From: Planctomycetota bacterium
GTDB lineage: Bacteria; Planctomycetota; Phycisphaerae; UBA1845
Length of the DNA stretch: 64,000 bases
Reading direction: 5' to 3'
Assembly (NCBI GenBank): GCA_016200265.1
Contig: JACQFE010000012.1
Span: forward strand, 117,909-181,908
The notes under the pieces were generated by a model, which did no database searches, was not told the DNA's origin, and worked only from the letters and a program-made list of their open reading frames with translations. How positions within the stretch are numbered: position 1 is the first letter of the stretch; each line of letters starts with the position of its first letter. The position numbers and the translations under genes were made by a program. Shown one piece after another: positions 1 to 9,679 of the stretch.

Positions 1-181
1 TGCCCCCGCTTACCGCATCGAATAGTTGAAACGTCAGGTTGGCGTTTCCATCGAATGGATGACCGTCCTGCTTGAGCTGTCCCTGAAAGGTAAAGGCCGT
101 TGACATCGGCGCGGCAAGCCCGCTTGTGGACGCCGCTAGCAAAAGGGCGACTCCGATGATTCCAATTCTCGTTATTTCCAT
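1..181 (-). CDS. Secreted protein, N-terminal fragment (runs off the window)
   Basis: Only the first 60 codons are present. The start ATG at 181 is preceded by GGAG about 9 nt upstream. The product begins with a clear signal peptide: a short charged start (MEITR), a hydrophobic core (IGIIGVALLLAA) and an Ala-rich cleavage region. It then reads FTFQGQLKQDGHPFDG, a pattern I associate with large planctomycete surface proteins in which a beta-rich domain follows a 'FQGxL' opening. It lies downstream of, and on the same strand as, the HTH and two secreted-protein genes that end at 315, so it is probably the last visible member of that run. The function is unknown. Confidence 0.7.
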   Translation of the reverse strand, partial: MEITRIGIIGVALLLAASTSGLAAPMSTAFTFQGQLKQDGHPFDGNANLTFQLFDAVSGG

Positions 182-314
182 GATCGTTCTCCAGTCCAAT
201 GAGCCTTGCTTGTTAGCCCATTCAAATTCTCGTATCCGTTCTTTCGTCTCGTCGTCACGACACAAGGGAGACTGTTCCGGCCACATGTTCCTGCAGCGGA
301 CTCTCCGGCGATAA

Positions 315-2081
315 TCATCTCTGATGACGATGCGTCAGATCGACGACCCTTGCATTGACTGTCCCATTTGCGATCAGCGTCCCGCCAGGACACACAACAA
401 TTGCGTTTGGTCTCTGTTGCCCATGCGCCTTGCATTGGCCGACCATAATTGTCCCGCCGCTTGCGACTGTGACGGTTCCGCTGGGCGCAATTTCGAATGT
501 CGAACCGACGCTTACTTGACCGCCCTGCGACACGTCCAGCACTCCGATTCCATCGCCGCCAACCTTTAGGTTCGTGACGTTGTCCAAATGCGATCCACGT
601 CCGGTTACGTCGACCTCCCCGTTTGAACCCGCGACTTCGCCGATTACACAGTTGTCGTCACTGACGACTCCACTGTTGGTGACGGCCAGCGTGCCTTGTC
701 CCTGCTCGCCGACGCGCAGTGCGGACGCTACTTGCAAGATTGAACCTACGCCGCTGACCGTGACCGCCCCGACGCCGTTGGAAGTGTTTCCGATTTCGGC
801 ACTGTCGCATTTTGCACTTCCGCCACCATCAATAAGCAACGTTCCGTGGCCATCGTCCCCGGCAAAAAGCGGTCCCGTCATAATCCACTGCGAACCAACA
901 TCCTGCACGATCACTTCGCCTCGTGACAGGCTACGATTCCCAATGACTCCCCAAATACTTGACACGCCGCCGCCGCTCAGGATCGACAAAACACCGTGAC
1001 CCGTGGTGTCAGTGTGGTAGACGCCACCAACAGTCAGCCTGTCGATGCCTGTCCAAGTGGAACCTTTTCCTGTGACGGTCGCACTCCCCGTCGCTCCGTC
1101 GCTAGTACCAATGAATGCGAAGGTTGGATCGCCTGTCGCTAAATTCTGGGCGACACATTGTCCGCCGTCGGCAATAATCAGCGTTCCGCTGTTGACGTTA
1201 CATCCAGCGCGGATCTTCGAACCTTGACCTGAGACAACAACCGACCCGGAAGAGAGTTCATTTGCTGGACCGCCATATGGTCCATTGCTGACATCATTGG
1301 CAACCACAGATGCTCCGTTAAGCACTTCCAAGTGTCCTACTCCTCCTCCATTCCCGATCCAAACGGAACCTGGAAGGGCTGACATGTCCAAAACCGCAGA
1401 CGGACCGACTAACGTAAGCTTGCCAGTGTTGTCTAAAGGTTCCCCAAGCGTTGCGCAGCACCCATCGACAGTCATTGTTCCATTACGAACTGTGAGGGAG
1501 GCGTTACCAGGAGTACTGTTGTCCGACCGGGTCGTCCCGATAAGGCAACCTGAAGACAAGCGATAACTACCTGACTTCGAGTCGGATGGTGCACAGCCAT
1601 CACTTCCGGGACCGAGATCAAACACCCAGTCTTCGTTCTCGATCCGAAGAACCTGACTCACGGCATCACCGGCAGCGGTCTGCGATTCATGTGATATGCA
1701 CACGCCGCCCCAATACCGGCAGAAGCTTCCGAAATGGATTTCATGGGGTGCCGACTCTCCTGGCCCCACATACAAGCCGGAGCCAAAAATCGCTTGGTCC
1801 ACGCACCCGTCACTGCAACCCGCACCGCAGGGCGGGTCAGCGGAGCCATTGCAGGTGGCGCAACAGCAAGGTGGATTGTTTGTCCAATATTCGCATTCGA
1901 AGAACGAAGCAATGGGCACTTGCGTGGGATCACAGTAATTGGAATCCAACGACTGCCAATAGGTGTCGTCAGCCGCAGCGCGATGTGCGCCACCTGGCAC
2001 GACGGCGGCGATACTGATTGCAGATGCAAGAATCGTTGCATGGATACGGCTGCTTGTTGTCATTTCCATTCGGTTGCTCAT
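315..2081 (-). CDS. Large secreted protein with T5SS/PEP-CTERM-associated repeats
   Basis: 588 residues. The ATG at 2081 has GGAG 5-8 nt upstream. A signal peptide (hydrophobic ILASAISIAAVV) is followed by a Cys-rich stretch at about residues 50-100 (CCCATC, CGAGCSDGC), then by degenerate repeats of about 50-60 residues from residue 190 to the end. The repeats have the form 'GxxTVxGxGSxW...LxVGxxGxGTLxIxxGGxV', typical of the T5SS/PEP-CTERM-associated repeat, which builds a parallel beta-helix surface fibre. No PEP-CTERM or autotransporter barrel is seen at the C-terminus. An extracellular or surface role is inferred; no enzymatic motif is visible. It follows the HTH gene and a dockerin-type gene on the same strand. 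Confidence 0.8.
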   Translation of the reverse strand: MSNRMEMTTSSRIHATILASAISIAAVVPGGAHRAAADDTYWQSLDSNYCDPTQVPIASFFECEYWTNNPPCCCATCNGSADPPCGAGCSDGCVDQAIFGSGLYVGPGESAPHEIHFGSFCRYWGGVCISHESQTAAGDAVSQVLRIENEDWVFDLGPGSDGCAPSDSKSGSYRLSSGCLIGTTRSDNSTPGNASLTVRNGTMTVDGCCATLGEPLDNTGKLTLVGPSAVLDMSALPGSVWIGNGGGVGHLEVLNGASVVANDVSNGPYGGPANELSSGSVVVSGQGSKIRAGCNVNSGTLIIADGGQCVAQNLATGDPTFAFIGTSDGATGSATVTGKGSTWTGIDRLTVGGVYHTDTTGHGVLSILSGGGVSSIWGVIGNRSLSRGEVIVQDVGSQWIMTGPLFAGDDGHGTLLIDGGGSAKCDSAEIGNTSNGVGAVTVSGVGSILQVASALRVGEQGQGTLAVTNSGVVSDDNCVIGEVAGSNGEVDVTGRGSHLDNVTNLKVGGDGIGVLDVSQGGQVSVGSTFEIAPSGTVTVASGGTIMVGQCKAHGQQRPNAIVVCPGGTLIANGTVNARVVDLTHRHQR

Positions 2082-2198
2082 CTCTTTTCTCCATTTCTCG
2101 TTAGAATTCTGTTGCGCGGCATAATTCCGCGCTTACACAACACAATTGTTCCGTAACACCGGCGCCGGCTTTAGTATTCGTCTCACGCGCTACCGGTC

Positions 2199-2600
2199 CT
2201 ATTTCCCGGCGAAACTGTTTTGAAACCTTGCGAAGTCGAAGAGATCCACGTGCCCATCGCTGTCGAAATCGATGCATTCGCAACCGGCGAGTAGATCACT
2301 CGCCGGTCCGTCCAGACAATCGTTAAGCGCGCTATAGTCCAAGATCGAGGTTGTTCCGTCTTCATCGCAATCACCCGGCGGCTCCTCAAACCAAAATCCA
2401 CTGGTCAAGGTGAAGCTGTTTCTCGAGGTCCGGCCAACTGTCGATTGGGCTATCGTGCCATGAACTTCAAAATGACCGCCATCTGAAACACCTCCTCCGC
2501 CAGCGATCACGGCTCGGGGAAGCACAACATCGTCGGAATGCGCCGGTACATTTCCTAGCAAGAACCCGCCGGCCACCATTGCGAGAATTGCACGCCTCAT
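2199..2600 (-). CDS. Small secreted dockerin-like protein
   Basis: 133 residues from an ATG at 2600 with AGGG about 8 nt upstream. An upstream extension is open but has no ribosome site and precedes the signal peptide (MRRAILAMVAGGFLLG). The mature part has a short beta-rich domain containing GGGGVSDGG and TLTSGFWF, a pattern frequent in planctomycete exoproteins. It ends in two Ca-binding half-dockerin motifs (DCDEDGTTSILDYSALND and DFDSDGHVDLFDFARF). Known dockerins bind cohesins or act as Ca-stabilised anchors; no partner is visible here. It lies 95 bp after the HTH gene and 117 bp before the 588-residue secreted protein gene, and is probably co-transcribed with both. Confidence 0.8.
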   Translation of the reverse strand: MRRAILAMVAGGFLLGNVPAHSDDVVLPRAVIAGGGGVSDGGHFEVHGTIAQSTVGRTSRNSFTLTSGFWFEEPPGDCDEDGTTSILDYSALNDCLDGPASDLLAGCECIDFDSDGHVDLFDFARFQNSFAGK

Positions 2601-2695
2601 AGTTGTTTCCCTTTCGCTAAATCTTGTTGAATGATGAAAGTCATCCAACGTATCAACGTCGACGGTTCCAAAACAATCTGGAAGTTCTTCCAGGT

Positions 2696-3076
2696 TCACT
2701 CGCCTGCGGCGGCCGCACATCGCTTGCACCGACCGGCAACGACAATGCGAACTACGACGCCAACTCTTCGATTAACATTCAGCCGCTTGTAGAGCGCATC
2801 GGTGTGCGAACGCACAACACTTTCCGAGACTCGAAGCTCACCGGCGATTTCGGAGTTGGTCATCCCCAGACAAATCCGCCTGGCAACCTCCGTTTGCCGC
2901 TTCGTGAGGACCAAAATTGCACGTAACTCCCGCCATCGCTCGGAGGAAAACAGTTCCGGAAGCGGATCACCGTCTTGAAGTCCTTCGTCGAAAGAAAACA
3001 CATATCCACTCCCTTGGCTTGTTCGGCTGCCAACATGGACTCCAAACCGCCTCCCCTCAAGCGTTGCCACCGGCAT
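2696..3076 (-). CDS. Single-domain LuxR/GerE-type HTH regulator (module 1)
   Basis: About 126 residues from an ATG at 3076; no strong ribosome site is seen, so the start is uncertain, and a longer reading would overlap the divergent sigma gene. The C-terminal 70 residues form a LuxR-type HTH: LTKRQTEVARRICLGMTNSEIAGELRVS, followed by VVRSHTDALYKRLNV. There is no receiver or autoinducer domain, only an 'ELFSSERWRELR' helix in front. Two close paralogues at 10419 and 46244 share this plan. It is divergent from the sigma/kinase pair and leads into secreted-protein genes on its own strand, so it is a likely direct regulator of them (inference). Confidence 0.75.
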   Translation of the reverse strand: MPVATLEGRRFGVHVGSRTSQGSGYVFSFDEGLQDGDPLPELFSSERWRELRAILVLTKRQTEVARRICLGMTNSEIAGELRVSESVVRSHTDALYKRLNVNRRVGVVVRIVVAGRCKRCAAAAGE

Positions 3077-3164
3077 CGATCTAACGCAAAATCTGGAAAA
3101 TCTTCCTGGTATGATGCGGAAATAATGCAGTCGTATTGGTAACGGGGCTAATTGGAGGACTTGT

Positions 3165-3779
3165 GTGGACATTTGCGAAGAAAGTTTGACAACAGCCGCG
3201 ATTGCGGGTGACAACACCGCATTGGCCCAGCTTCTTGAAAGAAGCTATTCGGCAGTTGTCGAGCGCCTGGCGCCGACAATCGGGCCGAGTTACCGATCGC
3301 TCATCGATGCCGATGACGTGTACCAAGTCACGTGCATCGAAGCGTTCCTCAAAATCCGCGAATTCCGTCCCGAGGGCTCTCACGCCTTCGTCGGTTGGCT
3401 TACGCACATCGCACAAAACAATGTCCGCGATGCCATTCGATGGCTTAACCGTAAGAAGCGCATGTCCCCGCGAAAAAAAGCCCCTCGAGCCCACGCCACA
3501 GATTCCTATATAGGGTTGCTCGCTGAGCTAAAGGGCAGTGGAACGACGCCCATTGCCCGCGCAATGGGGTTGGAACTCAAGACTTTGATGGACGATGCCA
3601 TCGCCAAGCTTCCACAGGATTATCAAAAGGTGGTTCGCATGATCGACCTCGAAGAACGCACGGCGCAGGAGGCTGCAGAGGTACTCGGAAAATCAAGCGC
3701 CGCCGTGTACATGCTTCACGCACGCGCCCACGAGCACTTGGCCAAGCTGCTTGGCGACAGCACAAAATTCTTTCGATAG
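3165..3779 (+). CDS. ECF-type RNA polymerase sigma factor (module 1)
   Basis: 204 residues from a GTG start at 3165; GGAGG at 3154-3158 with 6-nt spacing fixes this start. Region 2 is visible as SLIDADDVYQVTCIEAFLKI and FVGWLTHIAQNNVRDAIRW; region 4 as LPQDYQKVVRMIDLEERT, then AAEVLGKSSAAVYMLHARAHEHL. The length fits an ECF sigma factor with no anti-sigma domain. The TPR kinase gene follows 50 bp downstream on the same strand, and a LuxR-type HTH gene diverges 88 bp upstream. In planctomycetes ECF factors are often paired with Ser/Thr kinases, so control by the kinase rather than by a classical anti-sigma factor is likely (inference). Confidence 0.85.
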   Translation: MDICEESLTTAAIAGDNTALAQLLERSYSAVVERLAPTIGPSYRSLIDADDVYQVTCIEAFLKIREFRPEGSHAFVGWLTHIAQNNVRDAIRWLNRKKRMSPRKKAPRAHATDSYIGLLAELKGSGTTPIARAMGLELKTLMDDAIAKLPQDYQKVVRMIDLEERTAQEAAEVLGKSSAAVYMLHARAHEHLAKLLGDSTKFFR

Positions 3780-3829
3780 GCGCGTTAGATGGGGCCCACC
3801 CATGACGCTAGTACATTGGCGAATTACAA

Positions 3830-6499
3830 ATGGTGAATAAGGCTCTGGATTTTGCTCAGCCCAAGTCGGTGCACTACATCGTGGCGATTGCGCGCGAACA
3901 AGTCGAGACGTGCGAGCTTGGACAATACCACGAGTCCGTAGCATCAAGCTTCCCGGCTATTGCCGGTTATGAAATAGTGCGAGAGATCCTCCGTGGCGGG
4001 CAGGGTGTCGTATACGAAGCAATTCAGGCGTTTCCAAATCGCCGCGTGGCAATCAAGATTCTTCGATACGGTCCGGCGGCCACCGCCATCGACAACGCAC
4101 GATTTCGACGGGAAGCGAACGTGCTTGCACGGCTCCGGCATCCGAACATCGTTTCAATTCACGAAACCGGAGTTGTCTCCGGTAATCCCTATTTCGTTAT
4201 GGACTACGTTGCCGGCGAGACCATCGACAAGCACGTCGCGCACGCCAAGCCCTCGGTGAAGCAAATCGTTCTGCTTTTCCTCAAAGTTTGTGATGCCGTG
4301 GCCTCTGCTCACCGCATCGATATCCTTCACCGCGATTTGAAGCCCGGCAATATTCAGATCGATGAATCTGGAGAACCACGCGTCCTGGATTTTGGTCTCG
4401 CCACTGAAGTCGGTCGAAATCAAATGGATGGATCTTTGACCATCACGGGACAATTCATAGGAACTTTGCAATGGGCTACGCCCGAGCAAGCAGCTGCGGA
4501 TCACGGGGCCATTGACAAGCCGATTGATGTCTATGCACTGGGCTTAGTTCTTTTTCATATTCTCACCGACGCATTTCCTTATAAGGTCATGGGTCCTCCG
4601 TCGGATGTGCTCGACGCCATTCAACATGCTAAACCGATGCCGCCAAGTCTCTTCCGACGCGGCATTCCCCCGGACCTTGATTGCATCGTCCTCCAATGCT
4701 TGGCAAAGGAACCTGCAAGGCGCTATGCAAGCGCAGTGGAGTTGGCAGCTGACCTCCGGGACTTTTTAGCCGACAAACCAATTAAGGCCCGTCGCGACAC
4801 CGCCTGGTACGTTCTTGCGAAGAAAATTCGCCGCCATCGATGGGCCGTTGCGGTCCTTGGAGTGATGACAGTTGTTACAATTATCTACGCTGTAAGCATC
4901 ACGGTATTGTTCCAAAAAGCCACCACGTCCGAGCGACAGAAGAACGCACAATATGAAAGTGCCAAGCAGATTTTTCGGGTGCTCGCGAAAGAAATCGGCG
5001 AAATGGAGCATACGAGCGGCACGGCGAGTAGTCGCCGCAAACTCGTGACCGTAGCGTATCGTGGCCTCGGCCAACTTTTGTCCGAACGGTCCGATGACGC
5101 CCCAGTTTCGGCTGCCATGGCGGACATTCTGTACATGATGGGAGATTTCGCGTCAGAACTCGGTCGCAATGGCGAAGCACTGGAGCACTTCACTGAGGCC
5201 GCTCATGTGCATGAGGCCTTGGTGCGGAATAATCCCGTCGATCTGGACTTGCAAGCCGCTTTGGCCATTGATTGGGTTCGCGCCGGAAATATTCACGAAG
5301 AGACTCGCGATGTTTCCACCGCGAGAACCCTTTACGAAAAAGCGTTGGACATCGATCTCCTACTCGTCCAATCCGCGCCTGGTAGCGCGCAATTTCTCAA
5401 TAATCTGTTGTGGAGCTATCAAAGACTTGGCATTCTCGCCCGGGCACGCGGCGAAATTGATGCTGCGAGATCCTATTTTCACGAAGAACTCACATGCGCC
5501 TCGCGACTGATTGAATTGGCCCCCGACAAACCCGCATCGTTACAAGCACTTCTTGATGCTGCGCCCAGGCAGATACCTCAATACGGCACAGCGGAATCAT
5601 CTCTCGGCAACGCCGAGATTCGGCTGAAAGCCGCGCAAGGTCGCCTCGCTTGCACCCCGGACGACCCAGCCGCTCAGGTAGCCTTAGCGGACACGCAATG
5701 TTGCATGGACAACACCCGTACTGAGAGTGCGAACATAGAAACTGCCCTCAGGCCGCTACTCCCCCTCGCGGAACGCATGCAATCGCTTGGTTCCGAAGAC
5801 CCCAAAAATATGCGCCAGGTCGCCGATGCGCTTCGCACCTACGCCTATTACGCGGAACAAGCGGGGTTGACGAATGAAGCAGACGCTGCGATCGAGCGCG
5901 CCCTCACGATTGCGACAAGTCTCGTTCAAAAAGACCGCAATGTCGTCGAAAATATCACTCTCTTGGCCGACCTTCACGGACCAGTGAAGACGCAGGCAGA
6001 GCGTGACCGCGATTTTGTGAAGGCCCTGTCTCACGCCGAGGCTCAAGCAGAGTTATACAACGACGCGCTAGGCCTTGCGCCAGACAAACCGCAAGTGTTG
6101 CATGGGGCGTTCTTGGCACGGCACAGCGTTGCCTCTAACCTGTACCAGCTTCACCGCGAAACCGAGGCAAAAAGAAGTATCAATGACACGATCGACATCG
6201 CCGAACGCGCCGTCAGCTCGGACCGTGCAACGCCTGAGTTTCTGATGGACTATGGCCGAATTCTCACTCAGATGGAATCACTCGATCGACGCGACATCAA
6301 TCGCGGGCTTGATCTAATGGAACAAGCAATTTTGCTTTCGAAGCCTAGTGATCCACTGCTTTGGGAACAGCTCGGCAACGCTGCTTGGGATGCAAAACAA
6401 CAGGAACGTGCTTGTATTGCTTATGCAAAAATCGCACGATCCGTCGGGTCAACAGAAGTGAATCAGCAAATTCGCGGGAAGGAGTCCAAGAACCCGTGA
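3830..6499 (+). CDS. Transmembrane Ser/Thr protein kinase with TPR-type sensor (module 1)
   Basis: 889 residues. The kinase domain spans about residues 47-315: glycine loop RGGQGVVY (56-63), Lys76 in VAIKIL, catalytic HRD 167-169, DFG 187-189 and TPEQ in the activation segment. All catalytic residues are kept, so it should be active. One membrane segment (about 338-361) is followed by a long helical region with TPR-like repeats (for example ALEHFTEAAHVHEAL and SARTLYEKALDID patterns). The kinase is thus cytoplasmic and the TPR part probably periplasmic. The start ATG at 3830 lacks a clear ribosome site. It lies just downstream of the ECF sigma gene, which is a plausible substrate or partner. 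Confidence 0.9.
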   Translation: MVNKALDFAQPKSVHYIVAIAREQVETCELGQYHESVASSFPAIAGYEIVREILRGGQGVVYEAIQAFPNRRVAIKILRYGPAATAIDNARFRREANVLARLRHPNIVSIHETGVVSGNPYFVMDYVAGETIDKHVAHAKPSVKQIVLLFLKVCDAVASAHRIDILHRDLKPGNIQIDESGEPRVLDFGLATEVGRNQMDGSLTITGQFIGTLQWATPEQAAADHGAIDKPIDVYALGLVLFHILTDAFPYKVMGPPSDVLDAIQHAKPMPPSLFRRGIPPDLDCIVLQCLAKEPARRYASAVELAADLRDFLADKPIKARRDTAWYVLAKKIRRHRWAVAVLGVMTVVTIIYAVSITVLFQKATTSERQKNAQYESAKQIFRVLAKEIGEMEHTSGTASSRRKLVTVAYRGLGQLLSERSDDAPVSAAMADILYMMGDFASELGRNGEALEHFTEAAHVHEALVRNNPVDLDLQAALAIDWVRAGNIHEETRDVSTARTLYEKALDIDLLLVQSAPGSAQFLNNLLWSYQRLGILARARGEIDAARSYFHEELTCASRLIELAPDKPASLQALLDAAPRQIPQYGTAESSLGNAEIRLKAAQGRLACTPDDPAAQVALADTQCCMDNTRTESANIETALRPLLPLAERMQSLGSEDPKNMRQVADALRTYAYYAEQAGLTNEADAAIERALTIATSLVQKDRNVVENITLLADLHGPVKTQAERDRDFVKALSHAEAQAELYNDALGLAPDKPQVLHGAFLARHSVASNLYQLHRETEAKRSINDTIDIAERAVSSDRATPEFLMDYGRILTQMESLDRRDINRGLDLMEQAILLSKPSDPLLWEQLGNAAWDAKQQERACIAYAKIARSVGSTEVNQQIRGKESKNP

Positions 6500-6930
6500 A
6501 AAGTCCAAAACCGGTGCATGGAAATCTCCTCCGGCCGTTTTCATTATTCAAAATCAGGAAAGAGAACGTTGCTGCGCGCCGCGCCGTGCTATCATGCAAC
6601 CTGCTGCCGCTAGTGCTGCCGCAAGGACTGCAATCGTGAATCCGGAAAGTGTGGGAAACTGTGTGCGATGGCGCTGTATGTTTGCGGGCACTATCCTTAT
6701 AAAGGGCAGGGATTTGCATTCCCTAGCCTGCGTAAGAAACCGCGAACAATGAAACCGCAATAGTCGGCATCGATGAAACGATTCCACCAATTCGCGGCCC
6801 GTCGCTTTCGAATAAAATATCGCCAAGAAGCTCGCGGGAATTTGTTCCTCTTCGCCCTGATTTCTTGAGTGCCATAGTAGGGCACTTAATCCGAACACGC
6901 ATCGCCATCAGGTTTCCATTGCCAGGAGTG
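6500..6930. other. Intergenic stretch between convergent kinase genes, with an IPTL-CTERM-like remnant
   Basis: 431 bp between the 3' ends of two kinase genes. On the minus strand, 6554-6660 encodes FPTLSGFTIAVLAA, an Ala-rich hydrophobic stretch, then IARRG and a stop. This is the layout of an IPTL/PEP-CTERM-type sorting tail: a PTL motif, one membrane helix and an Arg pair. No intact secreted protein precedes it: the frame upstream has no convincing domain, ribosome site or signal peptide, and other minus frames are broken. It is most simply a decayed 3' end of a surface-protein gene. Nothing else is recognisable here. Confidence 0.4.
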
Positions 6931-9591
6931 TTAGCTGCCGATGGTGTTCTTATGAGACACACTCAATTCCTCTCGCGCTTTGCGAAATTCCTCAGCCTTG
7001 TCCGGTTTGCCCCATGCGTCATAGAGATCAATTATTCGATCCACTGCCCCACGCGTCCAGGCGTGATCCTTTCCTAGCACGGTTGTAAGTTTCGAATAGC
7101 CCGAAAGCAGATATGACTCGGCCTCCTCGAACCGCCCGAGAGCTCGCAACGAATCGCCATAGTTGCGTTCGATCCAGCCGATGTCCCCGTGTTCCGGCGG
7201 CAGCACCTGCCGCGCAGTTTCAAGAACTTCCTTCAGCATAGCCTCCGCTTCTGCAGCGCGGCCCTGCTTCTGAATTATCCCCGCGAGATTCACTCGAGAG
7301 CGAATAGTGTTCCGATGATCGGAACCCAATATACGAACACGTATTTCAAGATTCTGTTTGAGGATTGATTCAGCCTCGCTCAGGTTTCCATTGTCCGTTA
7401 GCAGCATGGCAAGGTTGTTGTATGACATCAGCGTCGAAACATCCTCTCGTCCAAGCGATCGTTCTTGAACCTCGACGGCCCTTCGAAAGAGCGGGACCGC
7501 CTCTTGCAGTTTTTCAGGCCGATCTACTTTGCCCCACTTCCAAAGCAGTGCCGCCAGATTGAATCTGGTGTTATTCGTTTCCGCATCATCCGGCCCTTGG
7601 CTTCTCTCTCGGATATTAAGCAACATGCGACGAAGTTGTTCAGCCTCGTCAAGCTCACCTTTGGACTCAATGAGGTTCGCGAGGTCACTCAACGATTCGA
7701 GCGCATCAAGATGGTCGTCGCCGAACGCCTTGCGCCTCTCCTCCAGCACTTCCCGTAAGAGGGCTTCTCCTTTGGCTGACTCACCGCGATCAAGTAGTCT
7801 CGATGCCCAAGAATGAGAGATCAAAAGCCGCAGGGCGTCTCGCCGCCCAAGCGAGTTGTTGGCAGATTCAATTGCCGCGCCCAGTAGAAGATCGCATTCT
7901 TTGAGACGCGTGTCGCGGAGCGCTTTCTGATCATTCGTGTACGCTTCTTCAAGTTGCGCAAGCTCACTAAGAACTATTGCATAGCTCAATTGAGCTTCCA
8001 GCGTATCCCTTGCGTTGTTCCCTAGGGTTGCCCGGCGCAACTCGTACGCGCGCTGCAACTGGGGAAGGGCTTTTCGGATTTGGGGCAAGGCGGGGACGGC
8101 CGCACCAAAGGCCCGGTATGCTTCACCGATCGCAAAACGCATGCTTGCCTCGCCGAGTGGGTCTGTCTCAAGCTGGGCAACACGCGATTCGGCGCGGTCT
8201 AGCAACTTGTCCACAGCCTCGGCACCGGTGCCAACGTTCCAAGTGTTGGCGCCTTTGAGAAATTCGATCCACAACTGACTCTGCGCCGTCGCCCGAATCT
8301 GCAACTCCTTGGCACGGTCCCGTTCGCGCGACGCACGGACTGCTTGCACCGTCGTACCAGCAATGCCGATGAGCAGCGCGCCGAGCGTCGCTATCGCACC
8401 CCAGACGAGAGTTCTATTGCGCCGGGCAAACTTGCGTAACTGGTATGCTGCCGATGCAGGCCGCGCGAGAATTGGCTCATCGGAAAGATACCGCCGAATG
8501 TCCGACGCAAATTCGGCGACGCTTTGGTATCGTCTGTCACGATCTTTTTCGATTGCCTTGAGGATGATGGTTTCGAGATCGCCACGCAGCACCGCGGAAA
8601 CCGCGCTCGGCGGTTCCGGATCGTCCTCGCGGATGATCCGCACGGCCTCGTGAATGAGCTTCCTGTCGAGGTTGTACGGCAAGCGCCCGGCAAGCAGCTC
8701 GTAGCACACGACGCCAAGCGCGTACACGTCAGAGCGGATATCGAGTGCCTCGGAGTCGCCCGTCGTTTGTTCGGGGCTCATGTACGGTATCGTGCCAATC
8801 AATTGGCCGATGTCGGTTTTCAACGTAGTCGCGCGCACATCTGCGTCTGTCGCGCGAGCGATTCCGAAATCGAGCACTTTCGGGTTTCCAGTGGCGTCTA
8901 TAAGAATGTTGTTTGGTTTCAGATCACGGTGAAGGATGCAGTTCTGATGTGCGTGGGCGACCGCGTCACAGACGCGGACCAGCAGCTCCAGGCGTTCTCG
9001 CGTACTCAGCTTGCGATCGTCGGCGTACTTCGTCAGCACCTTGCCATCTACGTACTCCATGGCGAAGAATGGTTGTGGTTCTCCTTGCAGGTCTGCGATT
9101 CCAGCTTCGAAAATCTGCGCAATGCCGGGATGCTGAAGCCGGGCTAACAAGTGAGCTTCGTGTTCGAGCCGACGAAAAGCCGATTGTGAGGCCATGCCTG
9201 GGCGAAGGACCTTTAGCGCAACCCTGCGTCGTGGGTTATCCTGCTCGACCAAGTACACGACCGCTGTTCCGCCCTGGCCAAGAGTGCGCAGCGGCGTAAA
9301 GTGCCCAATGCGTTCTGGGATTTGTCCGATGGCTTTGTCCTCACCGCCGTTTGGTGGCAGCTTGTCTCCGTGAATGTGGGCAGCAATGACTGCCATGCCA
9401 TCTTTGATCGCCGGTTGCTCCAGGAAGTTGGGCGCAGCAACGTCCGCACGCAACATTGCGGCGACTTCAGCACGGAGCGACGCGTCTCCTCCGCAGCGTT
9501 CCTCGAGAAACTCCGATCGATGCTCCGGCGGCAGGTCACATGCCGCCAGGAAGATCGCCGTAACCTTGCCATGTCGGTCGGTGAGGCTCAT
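6931..9591 (-). CDS. Transmembrane Ser/Thr protein kinase with kinesin-light-chain-type TPRs (module 2)
   Basis: 886 residues. An N-terminal helical region of about 90 residues (ACDLPPEHRSEFLEERCGGD) is typical of planctomycete sigma-linked kinases. The kinase domain spans about 97-375: GQGGTAVVY (105-113), Lys127 in VALKVL, HRD 221-223, DFG 241-243 and SPEQ. A membrane helix lies at about 394-415. The C-terminal 450 residues are TPRs of the kinesin-light-chain/TPR_12 type, with repeated units such as ALRRATLGNNARDTLEAQ and LGREDVSTLMSYNNLAMLL at about 42-residue spacing. It is encoded 88 bp downstream of an ECF sigma gene on the same strand, mirroring module 1 and module 3. Confidence 0.92.
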   Translation of the reverse strand: MSLTDRHGKVTAIFLAACDLPPEHRSEFLEERCGGDASLRAEVAAMLRADVAAPNFLEQPAIKDGMAVIAAHIHGDKLPPNGGEDKAIGQIPERIGHFTPLRTLGQGGTAVVYLVEQDNPRRRVALKVLRPGMASQSAFRRLEHEAHLLARLQHPGIAQIFEAGIADLQGEPQPFFAMEYVDGKVLTKYADDRKLSTRERLELLVRVCDAVAHAHQNCILHRDLKPNNILIDATGNPKVLDFGIARATDADVRATTLKTDIGQLIGTIPYMSPEQTTGDSEALDIRSDVYALGVVCYELLAGRLPYNLDRKLIHEAVRIIREDDPEPPSAVSAVLRGDLETIILKAIEKDRDRRYQSVAEFASDIRRYLSDEPILARPASAAYQLRKFARRNRTLVWGAIATLGALLIGIAGTTVQAVRASRERDRAKELQIRATAQSQLWIEFLKGANTWNVGTGAEAVDKLLDRAESRVAQLETDPLGEASMRFAIGEAYRAFGAAVPALPQIRKALPQLQRAYELRRATLGNNARDTLEAQLSYAIVLSELAQLEEAYTNDQKALRDTRLKECDLLLGAAIESANNSLGRRDALRLLISHSWASRLLDRGESAKGEALLREVLEERRKAFGDDHLDALESLSDLANLIESKGELDEAEQLRRMLLNIRERSQGPDDAETNNTRFNLAALLWKWGKVDRPEKLQEAVPLFRRAVEVQERSLGREDVSTLMSYNNLAMLLTDNGNLSEAESILKQNLEIRVRILGSDHRNTIRSRVNLAGIIQKQGRAAEAEAMLKEVLETARQVLPPEHGDIGWIERNYGDSLRALGRFEEAESYLLSGYSKLTTVLGKDHAWTRGAVDRIIDLYDAWGKPDKAEEFRKAREELSVSHKNTIGS

Positions 9592-9679
9592 TCGTCATCT
9601 CGAACGTTGCGCGCAATGCACCTGATTTGAAGCGTGAACGACAGCAACCGGGGGCAACGAAAAAAAAGACGGGGCGAAT

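Noticed and set aside
2114..2132. Hairpin GCGCGG/CCGCGC as a terminator
   Set aside because: The stem is only 6 bp, there is no T-tract on either strand, and it lies between two genes that are probably co-transcribed.
8524..9147. Open frame of 207 codons on the plus strand
   Set aside because: It lies opposite the kinase domain of the module 2 kinase (HRD and DFG fall here on the minus strand).
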